From: Fibrobacteria bacterium
Lineage (GTDB): Bacteria; Fibrobacterota; Fibrobacteria; UBA11236
DNA: 61,177 bases
Assembly: GCA_021155885.1 (NCBI GenBank)
Contig: JAJNBB010000005.1
Location: forward strand, 1-61,177
Reading direction: 5' to 3'
Made by a program: the position numbers and the translations under genes. Positions 23,964 through 32,640 of the stretch are shown here, in pieces; positions within the stretch are counted from its first letter, which is position 1; every line of letters starts with the position of its first letter. The notes beneath the pieces were generated by a model. The model was given only the letters and a program-made list of their open reading frames with translations. It was not told the DNA's origin and ran no database searches.

Positions 23964-25436
23964 ATGAAGCCCGTCCGCAAAAAAATCGGTAAATCCGTCC
24001 GCAGCGCCTCCTCCGTCAAGGCCTCTTCCGCCAAGAAGTCCGCCGCGCCCGCCAAGGGCAACGTGTCCGCCCTATGGGCCGGGCGCTTCTCCGCCGGCAT
24101 GTCGCCCAGCATGGAAAAGCTCTCGGTGAGCCTGCACTTCGACAAGAAGCTCTATCGCGAGGACATCGAGGGAAGCATGGCCCATGCGCACGGGCTGCAC
24201 GCGGCCAAGGTGCTGACGGCTTCCGAACGCGACCGCATGGTCGCCGGCCTCAAGGGCATCCTTGCCGACATCGCGGCGGGCAAGGCCCTTTTCAAGCCCT
24301 CCGACGAGGACATCCACATGGCGGTGGAGCGCATCCTCACCGAGCGCGTCGGCGACCTCGGCAAGAAGCTGCACACGGGCCGCAGCCGCAACGACCAGGT
24401 GGCCACCGATTTCCGCCTCTACGTCATGCGCCGCGCCGAGGCGCTGACGGGACGCGTGGAAGAACTGCAAGGCGCCCTGCTGGCGAAGGCGAAGCAATAC
24501 AAGGCCGACATCATGCCGGGTTATACCCACGTGCAGCAGGCCCAGCCGATCCTCATCGCGCATTACCTGCTTTCGTTCTTCTTCGCGCTCGAGCGCGACA
24601 AGTCGCGCCTGCGGCACGCCTGGTGGTCGGCGGGCGAGATGCCCCTCGGGTCCGGCGCGCTGGCGGGCTCGGCCTTTCCCTACAACCGCGAACTAGTGGC
24701 CGAACGCCTCGGCTTTCCGGCGGTCTCGCGCAACAGCATCGACGCCACCGCCCACCGCGACTTCGCGCTGGAATTCCTGGGCGCGCTCGGCTGCATCGGC
24801 GTCCTGCTCAGCAGCTACGCCGAGGACTTCGTGATCTGGTCCGCCTCGGAGTTCGGCTACGTGAAGCTGGGCGAGGCCTACACCTCGGGCTCGAGCATGA
24901 TGCCGCAGAAGCGCAATCCCGACTCCATGGAACTGATCCGGGGCAAGGCCGGGCGGCTGCTCGGCGCCCAGGCGCGCCTGTTCACCGTGCTCAAGGGCCT
25001 GCCGCACGGGTACGACCGCGACCTGCAGGAGGACAAGGAGCCCGTGTTCGACGCCGTCGAGACCGCCTCCACTTGCCTCCAAGTGATGGCCGAGGCCATC
25101 GAATCGCTGACCTTCGACACGAAAAAGATCCTCAAGCGCATGCAGCCGGCCCTGCTCGCCACCGACCTGGCGGACGTATTGGTGGAAAAGGGGGTGCCCT
25201 TCCGGGATGCGCACCATATCGTGGGGCGCCTCGTCGGCGAGGCCGAGAAGAAGGGCGTCTCCTTCCTCGAACTGCCCGCGGAATCGTGGAAGACGGTTCC
25301 CGACGCCGCGAAAGTCCGAAAGATGCTGACCTATGCCTTCTCCGTCGAGCGCCGCAACATCCAGGGCGGCACCGGTAGCAAGTCAGTGGCGGCGCAGATC
25401 CGCGAGGCGGAGAAAATCCTCAAGCGGGTGGGGTAG
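23964..25436 (+). CDS. argH: Argininosuccinate lyase
   Basis: Cleaves argininosuccinate to arginine and fumarate, the last step of arginine synthesis. The 490 residues contain ALWAGRFS at about 33-40, the true family start, TGRSRNDQVATDFRL near 136-150 and the superfamily signature GSSMMPQKRNPD near 310-321. The first about 32 residues are an odd Lys/Ser/Ala-rich extension (KPVRKKIGKSVRSASS...) absent from typical ArgH. No in-frame ATG after the extension would keep the conserved core, so it appears to be really translated. Confidence 0.95.
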   Translation: MKPVRKKIGKSVRSASSVKASSAKKSAAPAKGNVSALWAGRFSAGMSPSMEKLSVSLHFDKKLYREDIEGSMAHAHGLHAAKVLTASERDRMVAGLKGILADIAAGKALFKPSDEDIHMAVERILTERVGDLGKKLHTGRSRNDQVATDFRLYVMRRAEALTGRVEELQGALLAKAKQYKADIMPGYTHVQQAQPILIAHYLLSFFFALERDKSRLRHAWWSAGEMPLGSGALAGSAFPYNRELVAERLGFPAVSRNSIDATAHRDFALEFLGALGCIGVLLSSYAEDFVIWSASEFGYVKLGEAYTSGSSMMPQKRNPDSMELIRGKAGRLLGAQARLFTVLKGLPHGYDRDLQEDKEPVFDAVETASTCLQVMAEAIESLTFDTKKILKRMQPALLATDLADVLVEKGVPFRDAHHIVGRLVGEAEKKGVSFLELPAESWKTVPDAAKVRKMLTYAFSVERRNIQGGTGSKSVAAQIREAEKILKRVG

Positions 25437-25439
25437 GCG

Positions 25440-25523
25440 GATTGCCGCAAAGGATCGCAAAGAAGAAAGGGCCGCATTCGCGGCCTTTTTTTGTTCGTCT
25501 TTGTGATCTTTTGCGGCCAATCG
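25440..25523. repeat. GATTGGCCGCAAAGGATCGC-family inverted repeat enclosing a terminator
   Basis: Left arm 25440-25465 (GATTGCCGCAAAGGATCGCA) starts 3 bases after the argH stop; the right arm 25496-25523 is its imperfect reverse complement (GATCTTTTGCGGCCAATC at the end). The terminator hairpin at 25470-25492 sits in the centre. Related elements follow the genes ending at 27415 and 28433. Confidence 0.85.
25470..25492 (+). terminator. Rho-independent terminator after argH
   Basis: GGCCGC-ATTC-GCGGCC followed by seven T (25486-25492), inside the larger inverted repeat. Confidence 0.88.
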
Positions 25524-25540
25524 TTCTTGTTAGCGCTTGC

Positions 25541-25981
25541 CTATCTCTTGCTGAGCCCGAAAAACACGATCGAGACGACCGCCGCAGCGATGCTGATGCC
25601 ACCGTAGAGGTTGATGCGCTCGCGCAGGATGAAGACGCCGAGCACGATCGTCGTGAGTAACACGGAGGTTACGGCGAACAGGGCGTAGTACGAAGTGTCG
25701 AACCGGCTATAGAGGAGATAGAACCCGAGGAAGGTCAGGAACATCCCGAAGCCGGAGACGGAGTACCAGAAGAGGTTTTTCCTCAGGAATTCCCCGGAGC
25801 CGCGCAGGCCGAAAAACGCGGTGCCGATGAGATAGAGGGCCAGGCACACGGCCATGGCGGTGGCGGTGAAGTAGAACGGGTTGGCGGTGTTCCCGACCTT
25901 GCGGTTTCCCCAGACGAACAGGACGTTGCCGAAGGCGGCGATGAGGGCGAAGCTGAAGGGAATCAGGAATTTCAGGGGCAT
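25541..25981 (-). CDS. Small EamA/DMT-like membrane protein (half-length)
   Basis: 146 residues with about five membrane helices (FALIAAFGNVLFVWGN; FYFTATAMAVCLALYLIG; SVSGFGMFLTFLGFYLLY; YYALFAVTSVLLTTIVLGVFILRE; GGISIAAAVVSIVFFGLS). The ending LRERINLYGGISIAAAVVSIV matches the second half of EamA-type drug/metabolite transporters, where full-length members have ten helices, so this is a single-repeat protein that would have to dimerise. The ATG at 25981 was preferred over an upstream start that lies in polar sequence. Substrate unknown. Confidence 0.75.
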   Translation of the reverse strand: MPLKFLIPFSFALIAAFGNVLFVWGNRKVGNTANPFYFTATAMAVCLALYLIGTAFFGLRGSGEFLRKNLFWYSVSGFGMFLTFLGFYLLYSRFDTSYYALFAVTSVLLTTIVLGVFILRERINLYGGISIAAAVVSIVFFGLSKR

Positions 25982-26068
25982 GCCTCGCAATGTACCAATC
26001 CCGTGTTTTCGGACCCCGGGAAGCGCCTGAAATCGTCCCGCGCGCAATGGAGGCGCCCCTCTAAAGTG

Positions 26069-26078
26069 CTACATTTGG
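26069..26078 (+). promoter_or_regulatory. Candidate -10/-7 element before the aminotransferase
   Basis: CTACATTTGG contains the Bacteroidota-like TAnnTTTG exactly. It is 35 bases before the ATG at 26114, with a GGAG site between. Confidence 0.42.
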
Positions 26079-26113
26079 GCCCTCAAACGCCCTTTATTTT
26101 CCGGAGTTTTCGC

Positions 26114-27415
26114 ATGTCTTTGGATCCCCAAGCGCAACAATTGAACGACGCCATCGCCGCCTCCCACCCGCAGGTGCTGGAAATGCTTTCGAAGCGCGGC
26201 AAGGCGATTTACTTCCCGAAGCTGGGCGTGCTGGCCCAGTCGGCGGACGCGCAGGGCAAGGACATAAACGCCACCATCGGCATCGCGCTGGAAGAAGACG
26301 GCGCGCCGCTCGTGCTTCCGAGCCTCGCCGACGCGATCAAGCTGCCGAAGGCCAACGCCTTTACCTACGCGCCCAGCCCCGGCCGTCCCGACCTGCGCAA
26401 GCTGTGGAAGGAAATGATCGTGAAGAAGAGCCCGTCGCTGGCGGGGAAGGCGATCAGCACGCCGGTGGTGACCACCGCGCTCACGCACGGCATCTCGATG
26501 GCGGCGTATCTCTTCTGCGACGAGAACGATACCGTGTTCATCCCGAGCCTGTACTGGGAGAACTATGACCTCGCGGTGACCCTGGCCACGGGTGCGAAGC
26601 TGGAGACCTTCAACACCTTCACTCCCGCGGGCGGGTTCGACGTGGAAGCGCTGCGGGCCAAGCTCGCCGGCGGCAAGCGCGGCGGCAAGAAGATCGTGAG
26701 CCTGAACTTCCCGAACAACCCCTCCGGTTACACGCCGACGGTTGAAGAGGCGGCCGGGATCGTGAAGGTCCTGACGGAAGCGGCGCAGGCGGGCGACAAG
26801 GTGGTCGTGCTGCTCGACGACGCCTATTTCGGCCTGGTGTTCGCCCCGGGCGTGTACGAGGAGTCGGTGTTCGCGCCCCTCGCTGACGCCCACGAGAACC
26901 TGCTCGCGGTCAAGATCGACGGCGCGACCAAGGAAGACTATGTCTGGGGCTTTCGCGTGGGCTTCCTGACCTACGGCATTAAGGGCGGCACGCCCGCGCT
27001 GTACGAAGCGCTCGAGGCCAAGACGGGCGGCGCGATCCGCGGCAACATCTCCAACAGCTCGCACCCGGCGCAGTCGCTGCTGCTGGCCGCCTGGTCCTCC
27101 CCCGGTTACGCCGCCGAGAAGCAGCGCGCGTTCGACCTGCTGAAGAAGCGCTACGACAAGGTGCGGTCGATCCTGGACGCGCACCCCGAATACGCCGAGG
27201 CCTTCGTGCCCCTGCCGTTCAACTCGGGTTATTTCATGTGCGTCCGGCCGCTGAAGGCCGACGCCGAGGCGCTGCGCAAGAAGCTGCTGGTGGATTATTC
27301 CACCGGCACCGTCAACTTCGGCGGCATCCTGCGCGTGGCCTTCTCGGCGACGCCCACGGACAAGCTCGAGAAGCTTTTCGACAACCTGTACAAGGCGGCG
27401 AAGGAACTAGGTTAG
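26114..27415 (+). CDS. Class I/II PLP-dependent aminotransferase
   Basis: 433 residues of fold-type I aminotransferase. Landmarks: YAPSPGRPDLRKLW near 83-96, NFPNNPSGYTPT near 200-211 (the conserved Asn), LLDDAYFGL near 237-245 (PLP Asp and Tyr) and KIDGATKEDYVWGFRVGF near 269-286 with the PLP Lys and the Arg of the phosphate site. The final SGYFMC...GILRVAFSAT region binds the substrate carboxylate. It resembles the aspartate/aromatic group, but I cannot assign the amino acid. The start at 26114 has GGAG upstream. Confidence 0.85.
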   Translation: MSLDPQAQQLNDAIAASHPQVLEMLSKRGKAIYFPKLGVLAQSADAQGKDINATIGIALEEDGAPLVLPSLADAIKLPKANAFTYAPSPGRPDLRKLWKEMIVKKSPSLAGKAISTPVVTTALTHGISMAAYLFCDENDTVFIPSLYWENYDLAVTLATGAKLETFNTFTPAGGFDVEALRAKLAGGKRGGKKIVSLNFPNNPSGYTPTVEEAAGIVKVLTEAAQAGDKVVVLLDDAYFGLVFAPGVYEESVFAPLADAHENLLAVKIDGATKEDYVWGFRVGFLTYGIKGGTPALYEALEAKTGGAIRGNISNSSHPAQSLLLAAWSSPGYAAEKQRAFDLLKKRYDKVRSILDAHPEYAEAFVPLPFNSGYFMCVRPLKADAEALRKKLLVDYSTGTVNFGGILRVAFSATPTDKLEKLFDNLYKAAKELG

Positions 27416-27419
27416 CGCG

Positions 27420-27480
27420 GATTGGCCGCAAAGGATCGCAAAAAGCACAAAGGGCCGCCCTAAGCGGCCCTTTTCTTTTA
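27420..27480. repeat. GATTGGCCGCAAAGGATCGC-family element with terminator
   Basis: The left arm (27420-27450) starts 4 bases after the aminotransferase stop and is nearly identical to those at 25440 and 28461. A terminator follows directly: AGGGCCGC-CCTAA-GCGGCCCT then TTTCTTTTA (27451-27480). The right arm is reduced to a short TTCTTTGCG remnant near 27488. Confidence 0.82.
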
Positions 27481-27629
27481 TGCCTGGATTCTTTGCGAAA
27501 TACCATTTTTTTGTAACATCATTTTACCATCACGGATATGGCCGGTAAAAATATTAATCCCTAGCCGGACTTCCTCCGGATTCATATAATTGTGCCGGGT
27601 AGGAAACCACATAGCTTGGAGGGGATACC

Positions 27630-28433
27630 ATGAACTTTCATAAAAACGCAACGGTTGCTTTGTCGGTCTTTCTGGCGGCTTTCGCCGTTTCAAACGCGGC
27701 GGTCGGCGACACGGTCCGCGTCAACAGCGGCGCCACCGCACCCTATACGGACACCAAGGGCCAAGTATGGGCCGCTGACTCGGGTTTCGTTGGGGGCGAG
27801 GCGTATTCGGCGACCGCGGAAATCGCGGGCACGGACGACGACGCCCTTCATACGGACGAGCGCTGGGATGATGCGGACTTCAGCTACACCTTCAACATGA
27901 AACAGGGCGCGGGCAGCTACATCGTGGGCCTGTACGAGGCCACCCTTTGGGATGGGGCTTGCGGCGAGGGCACGCGCGTTTTCAACGTGGACATCAATGG
28001 AACCCAGGTGCTTACCGATTACGACATGTCCAAGGAGGTCGGTTGCCTCACCGCGCAGGTCAAGCGCTTCGTGGTTACGTCCGCGGACGGGAAGATCACC
28101 ATCACTTTCAAGGTCGGGGCCGTCCAAAACCCGAAGATCAACGCCATTGAGATCTACCCCGGGACCGTGATTGGGATCCAGGGCCAGGGCAAGGCGAACG
28201 CGGGCGGCTCGAAGCTGTCGATCGCTTCCTCCAAGGGCGGGTTCACGGCGAACCTGCGCGCCGAGGGCGCCTACACGCTGGAACTCAGCGACCTGCAGGG
28301 CAAGCGCATCGGCATCAAGCAGGGCTTCGGCGACGGCGCGCAGACCTTCTCGAACCTGAAGCCGGGCGTCTATTTCCTGACCTCGCGCGTCGGCTCGCAA
28401 ACCGTCACCCGCACGGTCAGCGTTCTTCGCTAA
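27630..28433 (+). CDS. Secreted malectin-domain protein with C-terminal sorting-like domain
   Basis: 267 residues. A signal peptide (about 1-23, ending AVSNA) leads into a malectin-like domain (about 26-170): RVNSGATAPYTDTKGQVWAADSGFVGG, then YTFNMKQGAGSYIVGLYEA, RVFNVDINGTQVLTDYDM and INAIEIYPG. Malectin domains bind glucans or other carbohydrates. The last about 70 residues (AYTLELSDLQGKRIG...LKPGVYFLTSRVGSQTVTRTVSVLR) look like the sorting domains of type IX secreted proteins. A strong GGAGGGG site precedes the ATG. It is probably a surface carbohydrate-binding protein. A TATAAT-like sequence lies about 45 bases upstream. Confidence 0.85.
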   Translation: MNFHKNATVALSVFLAAFAVSNAAVGDTVRVNSGATAPYTDTKGQVWAADSGFVGGEAYSATAEIAGTDDDALHTDERWDDADFSYTFNMKQGAGSYIVGLYEATLWDGACGEGTRVFNVDINGTQVLTDYDMSKEVGCLTAQVKRFVVTSADGKITITFKVGAVQNPKINAIEIYPGTVIGIQGQGKANAGGSKLSIASSKGGFTANLRAEGAYTLELSDLQGKRIGIKQGFGDGAQTFSNLKPGVYFLTSRVGSQTVTRTVSVLR

Positions 28434-28460
28434 AGGCGCTGATAGAGCGGCTGAACGTAA

Positions 28461-28580
28461 GATTGGCCGCAAAGGATCGCAAAAAAGAAGGGCCGCATTT
28501 GAGCGGCCCTTTTTATTTCATCTTTGCGTTCTTGATTCGCACCTATGGTGCTCATACTTTCAATTCTTTGCGGTCAATTC
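28461..28580. repeat. GATTGGCCGCAAAGGATCGC-family inverted repeat enclosing a terminator
   Basis: Left arm 28461-28490; right side split into TCTTTGCGTTCTT (28521-28533) and ATTCTTTGCGGTCAATTCC (28563-28581). The terminator hairpin at 28488-28516 is between them. It lies between convergent genes (malectin protein and PAP2 phosphatase). Confidence 0.78.
28488..28516 (+). terminator. Rho-independent terminator after the malectin gene
   Basis: GGGCCGC (28490-28496), loop ATTTGA, GCGGCCC (28503-28509), then a T run; preceded by A residues, so it may work in both directions for the convergent genes. Confidence 0.82.
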
Positions 28581-28607
28581 CAGGCGTTTTGCGGCCATTG
28601 GGCTTGT

Positions 28608-29429
28608 TTAAAACCTGCGCACCGCCGTGATTCCCGGCGCGGCGCCGTCGCCCAAAGTCGGCCAGAGCTCCGTCCCCCACAAGCCCAGCCCGTCCGGACG
28701 GTGCAGTTGCACAAAGCCCAGGCCGATCAACGAACCCATCACCGCTCCGGCCAGCACGTCCGAGGGAAAATGCTTGCCGGAGGCCACGCGCACGGTCGCG
28801 GCGGCCGTCGCGGCCGTGAGGCTGCCCGCCCAGAGCCACCCCCGATGCTCGAACTCGGGATGCCGCAAGGGATACACCGTCGCCAGGTAGACGGCGCCTA
28901 GGAAGGCCTCGGAGGCGTGGCCCGAATAAAAGCCGCCGGCGGCCTGGGGCTCGGCGCGTTCGGCGGCCGGAGCCTCCGTCCCGTAAACGAAGGGCCGTGG
29001 ACGCAGGCGCATCGCCCGCACGTTCAGGTTGAGCGCGGAGGACCAGGCCAGGGCCTCGCCGAGGATCAGGAGGTCTTCCAGAACGGGACGCCAGGGCGTT
29101 TTGTTCCATCCCGCGTCCCACGCGCCGACGAAGATTGCCGAGCCCCCAACGCCCACGGCCAGGATATCGCTGGCTAGGTCCGCCGCGGGGTTGTAAGTCC
29201 CCGCCGCCCACCTCTCCCAGTAAGGAATGTCCGAACGGCGAAGGTCTTCCGGCCCCGCCGGCCGCATATGGTTCACGCGATAGCGGCCGAGGGTTTGCGC
29301 CGCCACCCCCGTGGTCAAAAGGGCGGTTTCCCGGGGCCAGGAGAACACGAAGGGAGATTTCTCTTGGGCGGGGGCCGAACGAGTGGTAGTAAACAGACAA
29401 ATCAACAAGACAATCGCACAAAATCTCAT
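28608..29429 (-). CDS. PAP2-family phosphatase, exported
   Basis: 273 residues with a signal peptide (FCAIVLLICLFTTTRSAPAQ). The three phosphatase motifs are visible: LRPRPFVYG near 160 (motif 1), GFYSGHAS near 186 with the catalytic His (motif 2; SGH preceded by Tyr rather than Pro) and VRVASGKHFPSDVLAG near 228 (motif 3; Val in place of Ser). PAP2 enzymes remove phosphate from lipids such as undecaprenyl diphosphate or phosphatidic acid. The ATG at 29429 places the signal peptide at the N-terminus; upstream in-frame sequence is polar and unlikely. Confidence 0.82.
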   Translation of the reverse strand: MRFCAIVLLICLFTTTRSAPAQEKSPFVFSWPRETALLTTGVAAQTLGRYRVNHMRPAGPEDLRRSDIPYWERWAAGTYNPAADLASDILAVGVGGSAIFVGAWDAGWNKTPWRPVLEDLLILGEALAWSSALNLNVRAMRLRPRPFVYGTEAPAAERAEPQAAGGFYSGHASEAFLGAVYLATVYPLRHPEFEHRGWLWAGSLTAATAAATVRVASGKHFPSDVLAGAVMGSLIGLGFVQLHRPDGLGLWGTELWPTLGDGAAPGITAVRRF

Positions 29430-29574
29430 GATAACCCAAAGATAACCGGATGCTTCCCCCGATTTCCTCTGCGAATCGGGACTGAAGGCCTTAACTTCCT
29501 TGGAGGGGGTTTTCTTCCTTCCTTGGAAGGGTTGTCTCCCGGATTCGATCCAGTCGTTGCCCTTAGGAGTTTTC

Positions 29575-30921
29575 ATGCGAATTTTGAAAAATACGGCGGG
29601 CGCCGCCGCCCTGGCCTCCTCGATTCTGGCCGCCGGCTTCGGCGTGGCGGAGGCTCAGCCGACCGACCTGAAAACCTTGGCGATCGCGCGCGGCATCGAC
29701 GTCGGACTTGCGTTGAGTTCCTCGTCCGGCGGTGCGGCGGTGGATACCGTCGTCACGCGCAACTTCACGGGATTCGTGCCCGAGAACGCCACCAAATGGG
29801 GCAACATCTCCAGCGCTCCCGGGGTTTACTCGTGGACGGGCACGGACGGGATGCTGGACTTCGCCCAGAAGTACGGCATGAAAATGCGGTTTCACACCTT
29901 CGTCTGGCACCAACAGAGCAGCTATATCGCCAACGGCCACACGAACGGCGTGGCCCAGCCGCCCGAAGCCAACAAGTACACGCGCGCCGAGGCCTTTACC
30001 CACATGCGCAATCACATCGGCGCGGTGATGGGTCACATCAAGGGCCGCAACGGCGGCCAGATGCATTTGATTTCGGAATGGGACGTGGTGAACGAGGCGG
30101 CGGCGCGCGACAGCGGCAACGACGATTCCCAGAACCTTTACGGGGGCATGCGCCGCAGCACGGGCAACTCCGTCAATCTCGACAGCGGGCTGAGCCGCTG
30201 GACGGGTTATACGCAGGGCGAGACGAACGACTTCGACTACATCGACTCGGCCTTCGCGATCGCGCACCGCAACGACACCACCGCGCGCCTGGTGTACAAC
30301 GATTATGACGCCGAAAGCCTGGGAAAGAAATCCAATACCGTGTACAACTTGATGGCCAAGCTGAAGAACCGCAAGATCCCCGTGCACGTGCTCGGCATGC
30401 AGTGCCACTGGTATATCGGGCCCTCCAACACCGGCTCCAGCGGCGCCTGGGACCCGCAGCAAATCGTGACGAACATGAACCGCATCGCGGCTTTGGGCCT
30501 GGATATTTCCATCACCGAGCTCGACATCCGCTTCCAGAACCCGTCCGATTCGACCAAGCTCTACCAGCAACGGCAGGCCTATGAGACCATCATGAGCATT
30601 TGCCTCAACCAGCCGCGCTGCAAAAAGTTCTACGTGTGGGGCTTGCGCGACGGCTCCAGCTGGATCAACAGCCGGTTTCCGGGCTATGGAAATCCCCTGC
30701 TTTTCTCCGGCTCGGGAAGCACCTACACGCCCAAGCCCGCCTACTACGGCCTGATCGCCTCGCTGCAGACCACTTCGGTGCGCGCCCCCGGCGCGCGGGG
30801 CGCGGTGCGGTTCACCCCGGCCGGCCCTGCTTATGATATCCGCGGACGCCAAATGAAGTCCCTGCCCGCGGGCCCGTCCTCCCTCGTCCGCAAAACCGTT
30901 CCGGCCAAGGCCGCGCGCTAA
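29575..30921 (+). CDS. Secreted GH10 endo-1,4-beta-xylanase
   Basis: 448 residues. The signal peptide is about 1-27 (LASSILAAGFGVAEAQ). The GH10 barrel starts at LKTLAIARGIDVG and has FVPENATKWGNI near 65, RFHTFVWH near 104, the acid/base Glu in WDVVNEAAARD near 175 and the nucleophile Glu in ISITELDIRF near 312. It cuts the xylan backbone. The short basic tail AYDIRGRQMKSLPAG...KTVPAKAAR resembles the basic terminal domains of Fibrobacter secreted enzymes. AGGAG precedes the ATG at 29575. A second GH10 gene follows after 14 bases. Confidence 0.94.
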   Translation: MRILKNTAGAAALASSILAAGFGVAEAQPTDLKTLAIARGIDVGLALSSSSGGAAVDTVVTRNFTGFVPENATKWGNISSAPGVYSWTGTDGMLDFAQKYGMKMRFHTFVWHQQSSYIANGHTNGVAQPPEANKYTRAEAFTHMRNHIGAVMGHIKGRNGGQMHLISEWDVVNEAAARDSGNDDSQNLYGGMRRSTGNSVNLDSGLSRWTGYTQGETNDFDYIDSAFAIAHRNDTTARLVYNDYDAESLGKKSNTVYNLMAKLKNRKIPVHVLGMQCHWYIGPSNTGSSGAWDPQQIVTNMNRIAALGLDISITELDIRFQNPSDSTKLYQQRQAYETIMSICLNQPRCKKFYVWGLRDGSSWINSRFPGYGNPLLFSGSGSTYTPKPAYYGLIASLQTTSVRAPGARGAVRFTPAGPAYDIRGRQMKSLPAGPSSLVRKTVPAKAAR

Positions 30922-30935
30922 AGAAAGACTTAAAC

Positions 30936-32567
30936 ATGAAATTATTGACAACCGTGTGCGCGCTGGCGGGCTTGGCCGTCTCCATTTCCGCCCAGCCCGA
31001 CACGCTGAGGAAGCTGGCCGACCTGCGCGGCCTCCGCGTCGGGGCCGCGGTCACCTTCCCTTCCGGAAACAACGCCGCCAACCGCCCCGAGTACGAGCGC
31101 GTCCTGAGGACCAGCTTTAACACGGTGGTGTGCGAGAACGCCATGAAGTTCCAGAACCTGTTCCAGGGAAGCACCCGCGGCGTCTATAACTGGAGCCCTG
31201 CGGACGCGATCGCCCATTTCGCCGACAGCAACGGCATGCAGTTACGTGGCCATACCTTCGTGTGGCACAGCCAGACCGCCACCTGGTTCAACAACCTGAC
31301 GGGCACCGCGACCTCTCGTGACACCACGCTCAAGATCATGCGGGAACATATCGACTCGGTGGGGAGCCGCTACAAGGGCCGCATCAAGGAGTGGGACGTG
31401 GTGAACGAGGCCATCGCCCAAAGCGGCGGGACTTCGCCGAATTACCGCACCGACTCGCGGTGGTACAGCCGCACGGGCGGCATCGATTACATCGATTCGG
31501 CCTTCGCGTACGCCCAGCGCATCGACTCGGGCGCCCTGCTGGCCTATAACGACTTCGGCGCGGAAGGGATGAACAACAAGTCCCAGAACGTCTACGATTT
31601 GGTGTCAGGACTCAAGCAGCGCGGCGCCCCCATCCACATCGTGGGGTTGCAGGCCCATTTCAACCTGACCGACCACGACACCGCGGCCATCGGCCAGAAC
31701 ATGCGGCGCCTGGCGGCGCTCGGGTTCCTGATCTCCTTCACGGAAATCGACATTCAGACCTCGAACAGCACGACGAACCTGGAAACCCAGAAGGACAAGT
31801 ACAAGGCCCTGATGGCTCTTTGCCTTTCGGTGCCGGCTTGCAAGTCCTACATGGCCTGGGGAGTGAACGACGCGCAGTCGTGGCGCGGCGCGAACGCGGT
31901 CGCTCTCCTGTTCACCGGCACCAGCACCATCACGCCCAAGCCCGCCTATTGGGGCGTGGTCGAGGCCCTGGCCGCCGGAAGCACGCAGACCTCCATTCCC
32001 TCTGCGCCGTGGAACGTGACCGCGTCGCGGGCTCCGGGGGCAAGTTCCGCCGTCGTTTCGTGGAAGGCGCCCGGGACCGACGGCCGCAGCCCCATCACCG
32101 GTTACAAGGTTACCACGGTTTCGGATACCACGAAAACCTGCACAACGACCGGGGCGCGGTCCTGCACGGTCACGGGACTGTCGGCCGACTCGAATTACCG
32201 CTTTGTAGTTCGTGCCACCAATGCTATCGGCGTCAGCGGCGTTTCGCCGCCCTCGCCCGGGGCCGGCTCGGGCGTGGTCTCGATCGCCACCACCGCCCGC
32301 GAGATGGCCGCGGGCCGCTTCACCAACGGCTATGCCTACCAGGTGCCCGAGGCGGCCGTGCGCGGCACCTCGGAACTGAGCCTTACGGTTTCGGATCTGA
32401 AGGGGCACGTCGTGTGGAAAAAGTCGGTTCGTCCCTCGCAGAGCGGCGTGCGTGAAATTTCCTGGAACGCGGGCTCGGCGCCGTCGGGCGTTTACATTCT
32501 GCATGTGCGCGCGGTCCAAAACGGCAAGAGCCATGAGGCGACCCAGCGCAGCCTGAAGCTTCGGTAG
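30936..32567 (+). CDS. Secreted GH10 xylanase with Fn3 and C-terminal sorting-like domain
   Basis: 543 residues: signal peptide (about 1-19), GH10 catalytic domain (about 20-345) with acid/base Glu in EWDVVNEAIAQ near 157 and nucleophile Glu in ISFTEIDIQT near 270, then a fibronectin type III domain (about 355-440; SAPWNVTAS...SPITGYKV...NYRFVVRATN) and a C-terminal beta-sandwich (about 465-543; LSLTVSDLKGHVVWK...PSGVYILHVRAVQNGKSH) like type IX sorting/FlgD-like domains. It follows another GH10 by 14 bases, and the catalytic domains are clearly divergent paralogues, so they may differ in substrate decoration or location. Confidence 0.94.
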   Translation: MKLLTTVCALAGLAVSISAQPDTLRKLADLRGLRVGAAVTFPSGNNAANRPEYERVLRTSFNTVVCENAMKFQNLFQGSTRGVYNWSPADAIAHFADSNGMQLRGHTFVWHSQTATWFNNLTGTATSRDTTLKIMREHIDSVGSRYKGRIKEWDVVNEAIAQSGGTSPNYRTDSRWYSRTGGIDYIDSAFAYAQRIDSGALLAYNDFGAEGMNNKSQNVYDLVSGLKQRGAPIHIVGLQAHFNLTDHDTAAIGQNMRRLAALGFLISFTEIDIQTSNSTTNLETQKDKYKALMALCLSVPACKSYMAWGVNDAQSWRGANAVALLFTGTSTITPKPAYWGVVEALAAGSTQTSIPSAPWNVTASRAPGASSAVVSWKAPGTDGRSPITGYKVTTVSDTTKTCTTTGARSCTVTGLSADSNYRFVVRATNAIGVSGVSPPSPGAGSGVVSIATTAREMAAGRFTNGYAYQVPEAAVRGTSELSLTVSDLKGHVVWKKSVRPSQSGVREISWNAGSAPSGVYILHVRAVQNGKSHEATQRSLKLR

Positions 32568-32591
32568 CTTTGCCTCGCCCGTGAATATTTA

Positions 32592-32617
32592 AAGCCCCGC
32601 CTGCGCGGGGCTTTTTT
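32592..32617 (+). terminator. Rho-independent terminator after the xylanase operon
   Basis: GCCCCGC-CTGC-GCGGGGC followed by six T (32612-32617). Confidence 0.92.
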
Positions 32618-32624
32618 GTGCTTG

Positions 32625-32634
32625 GTATCTTTGT
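32625..32634 (+). promoter_or_regulatory. Candidate -10/-7 element before pabAB
   Basis: GTATCTTTGT contains TAnnTTTG exactly and ends 6 bases before the ATG at 32641; the same ten bases occur before ytxJ on the other strand. No Shine-Dalgarno sequence fits. Confidence 0.45.
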
Positions 32635-32640
32635 CTCTCC

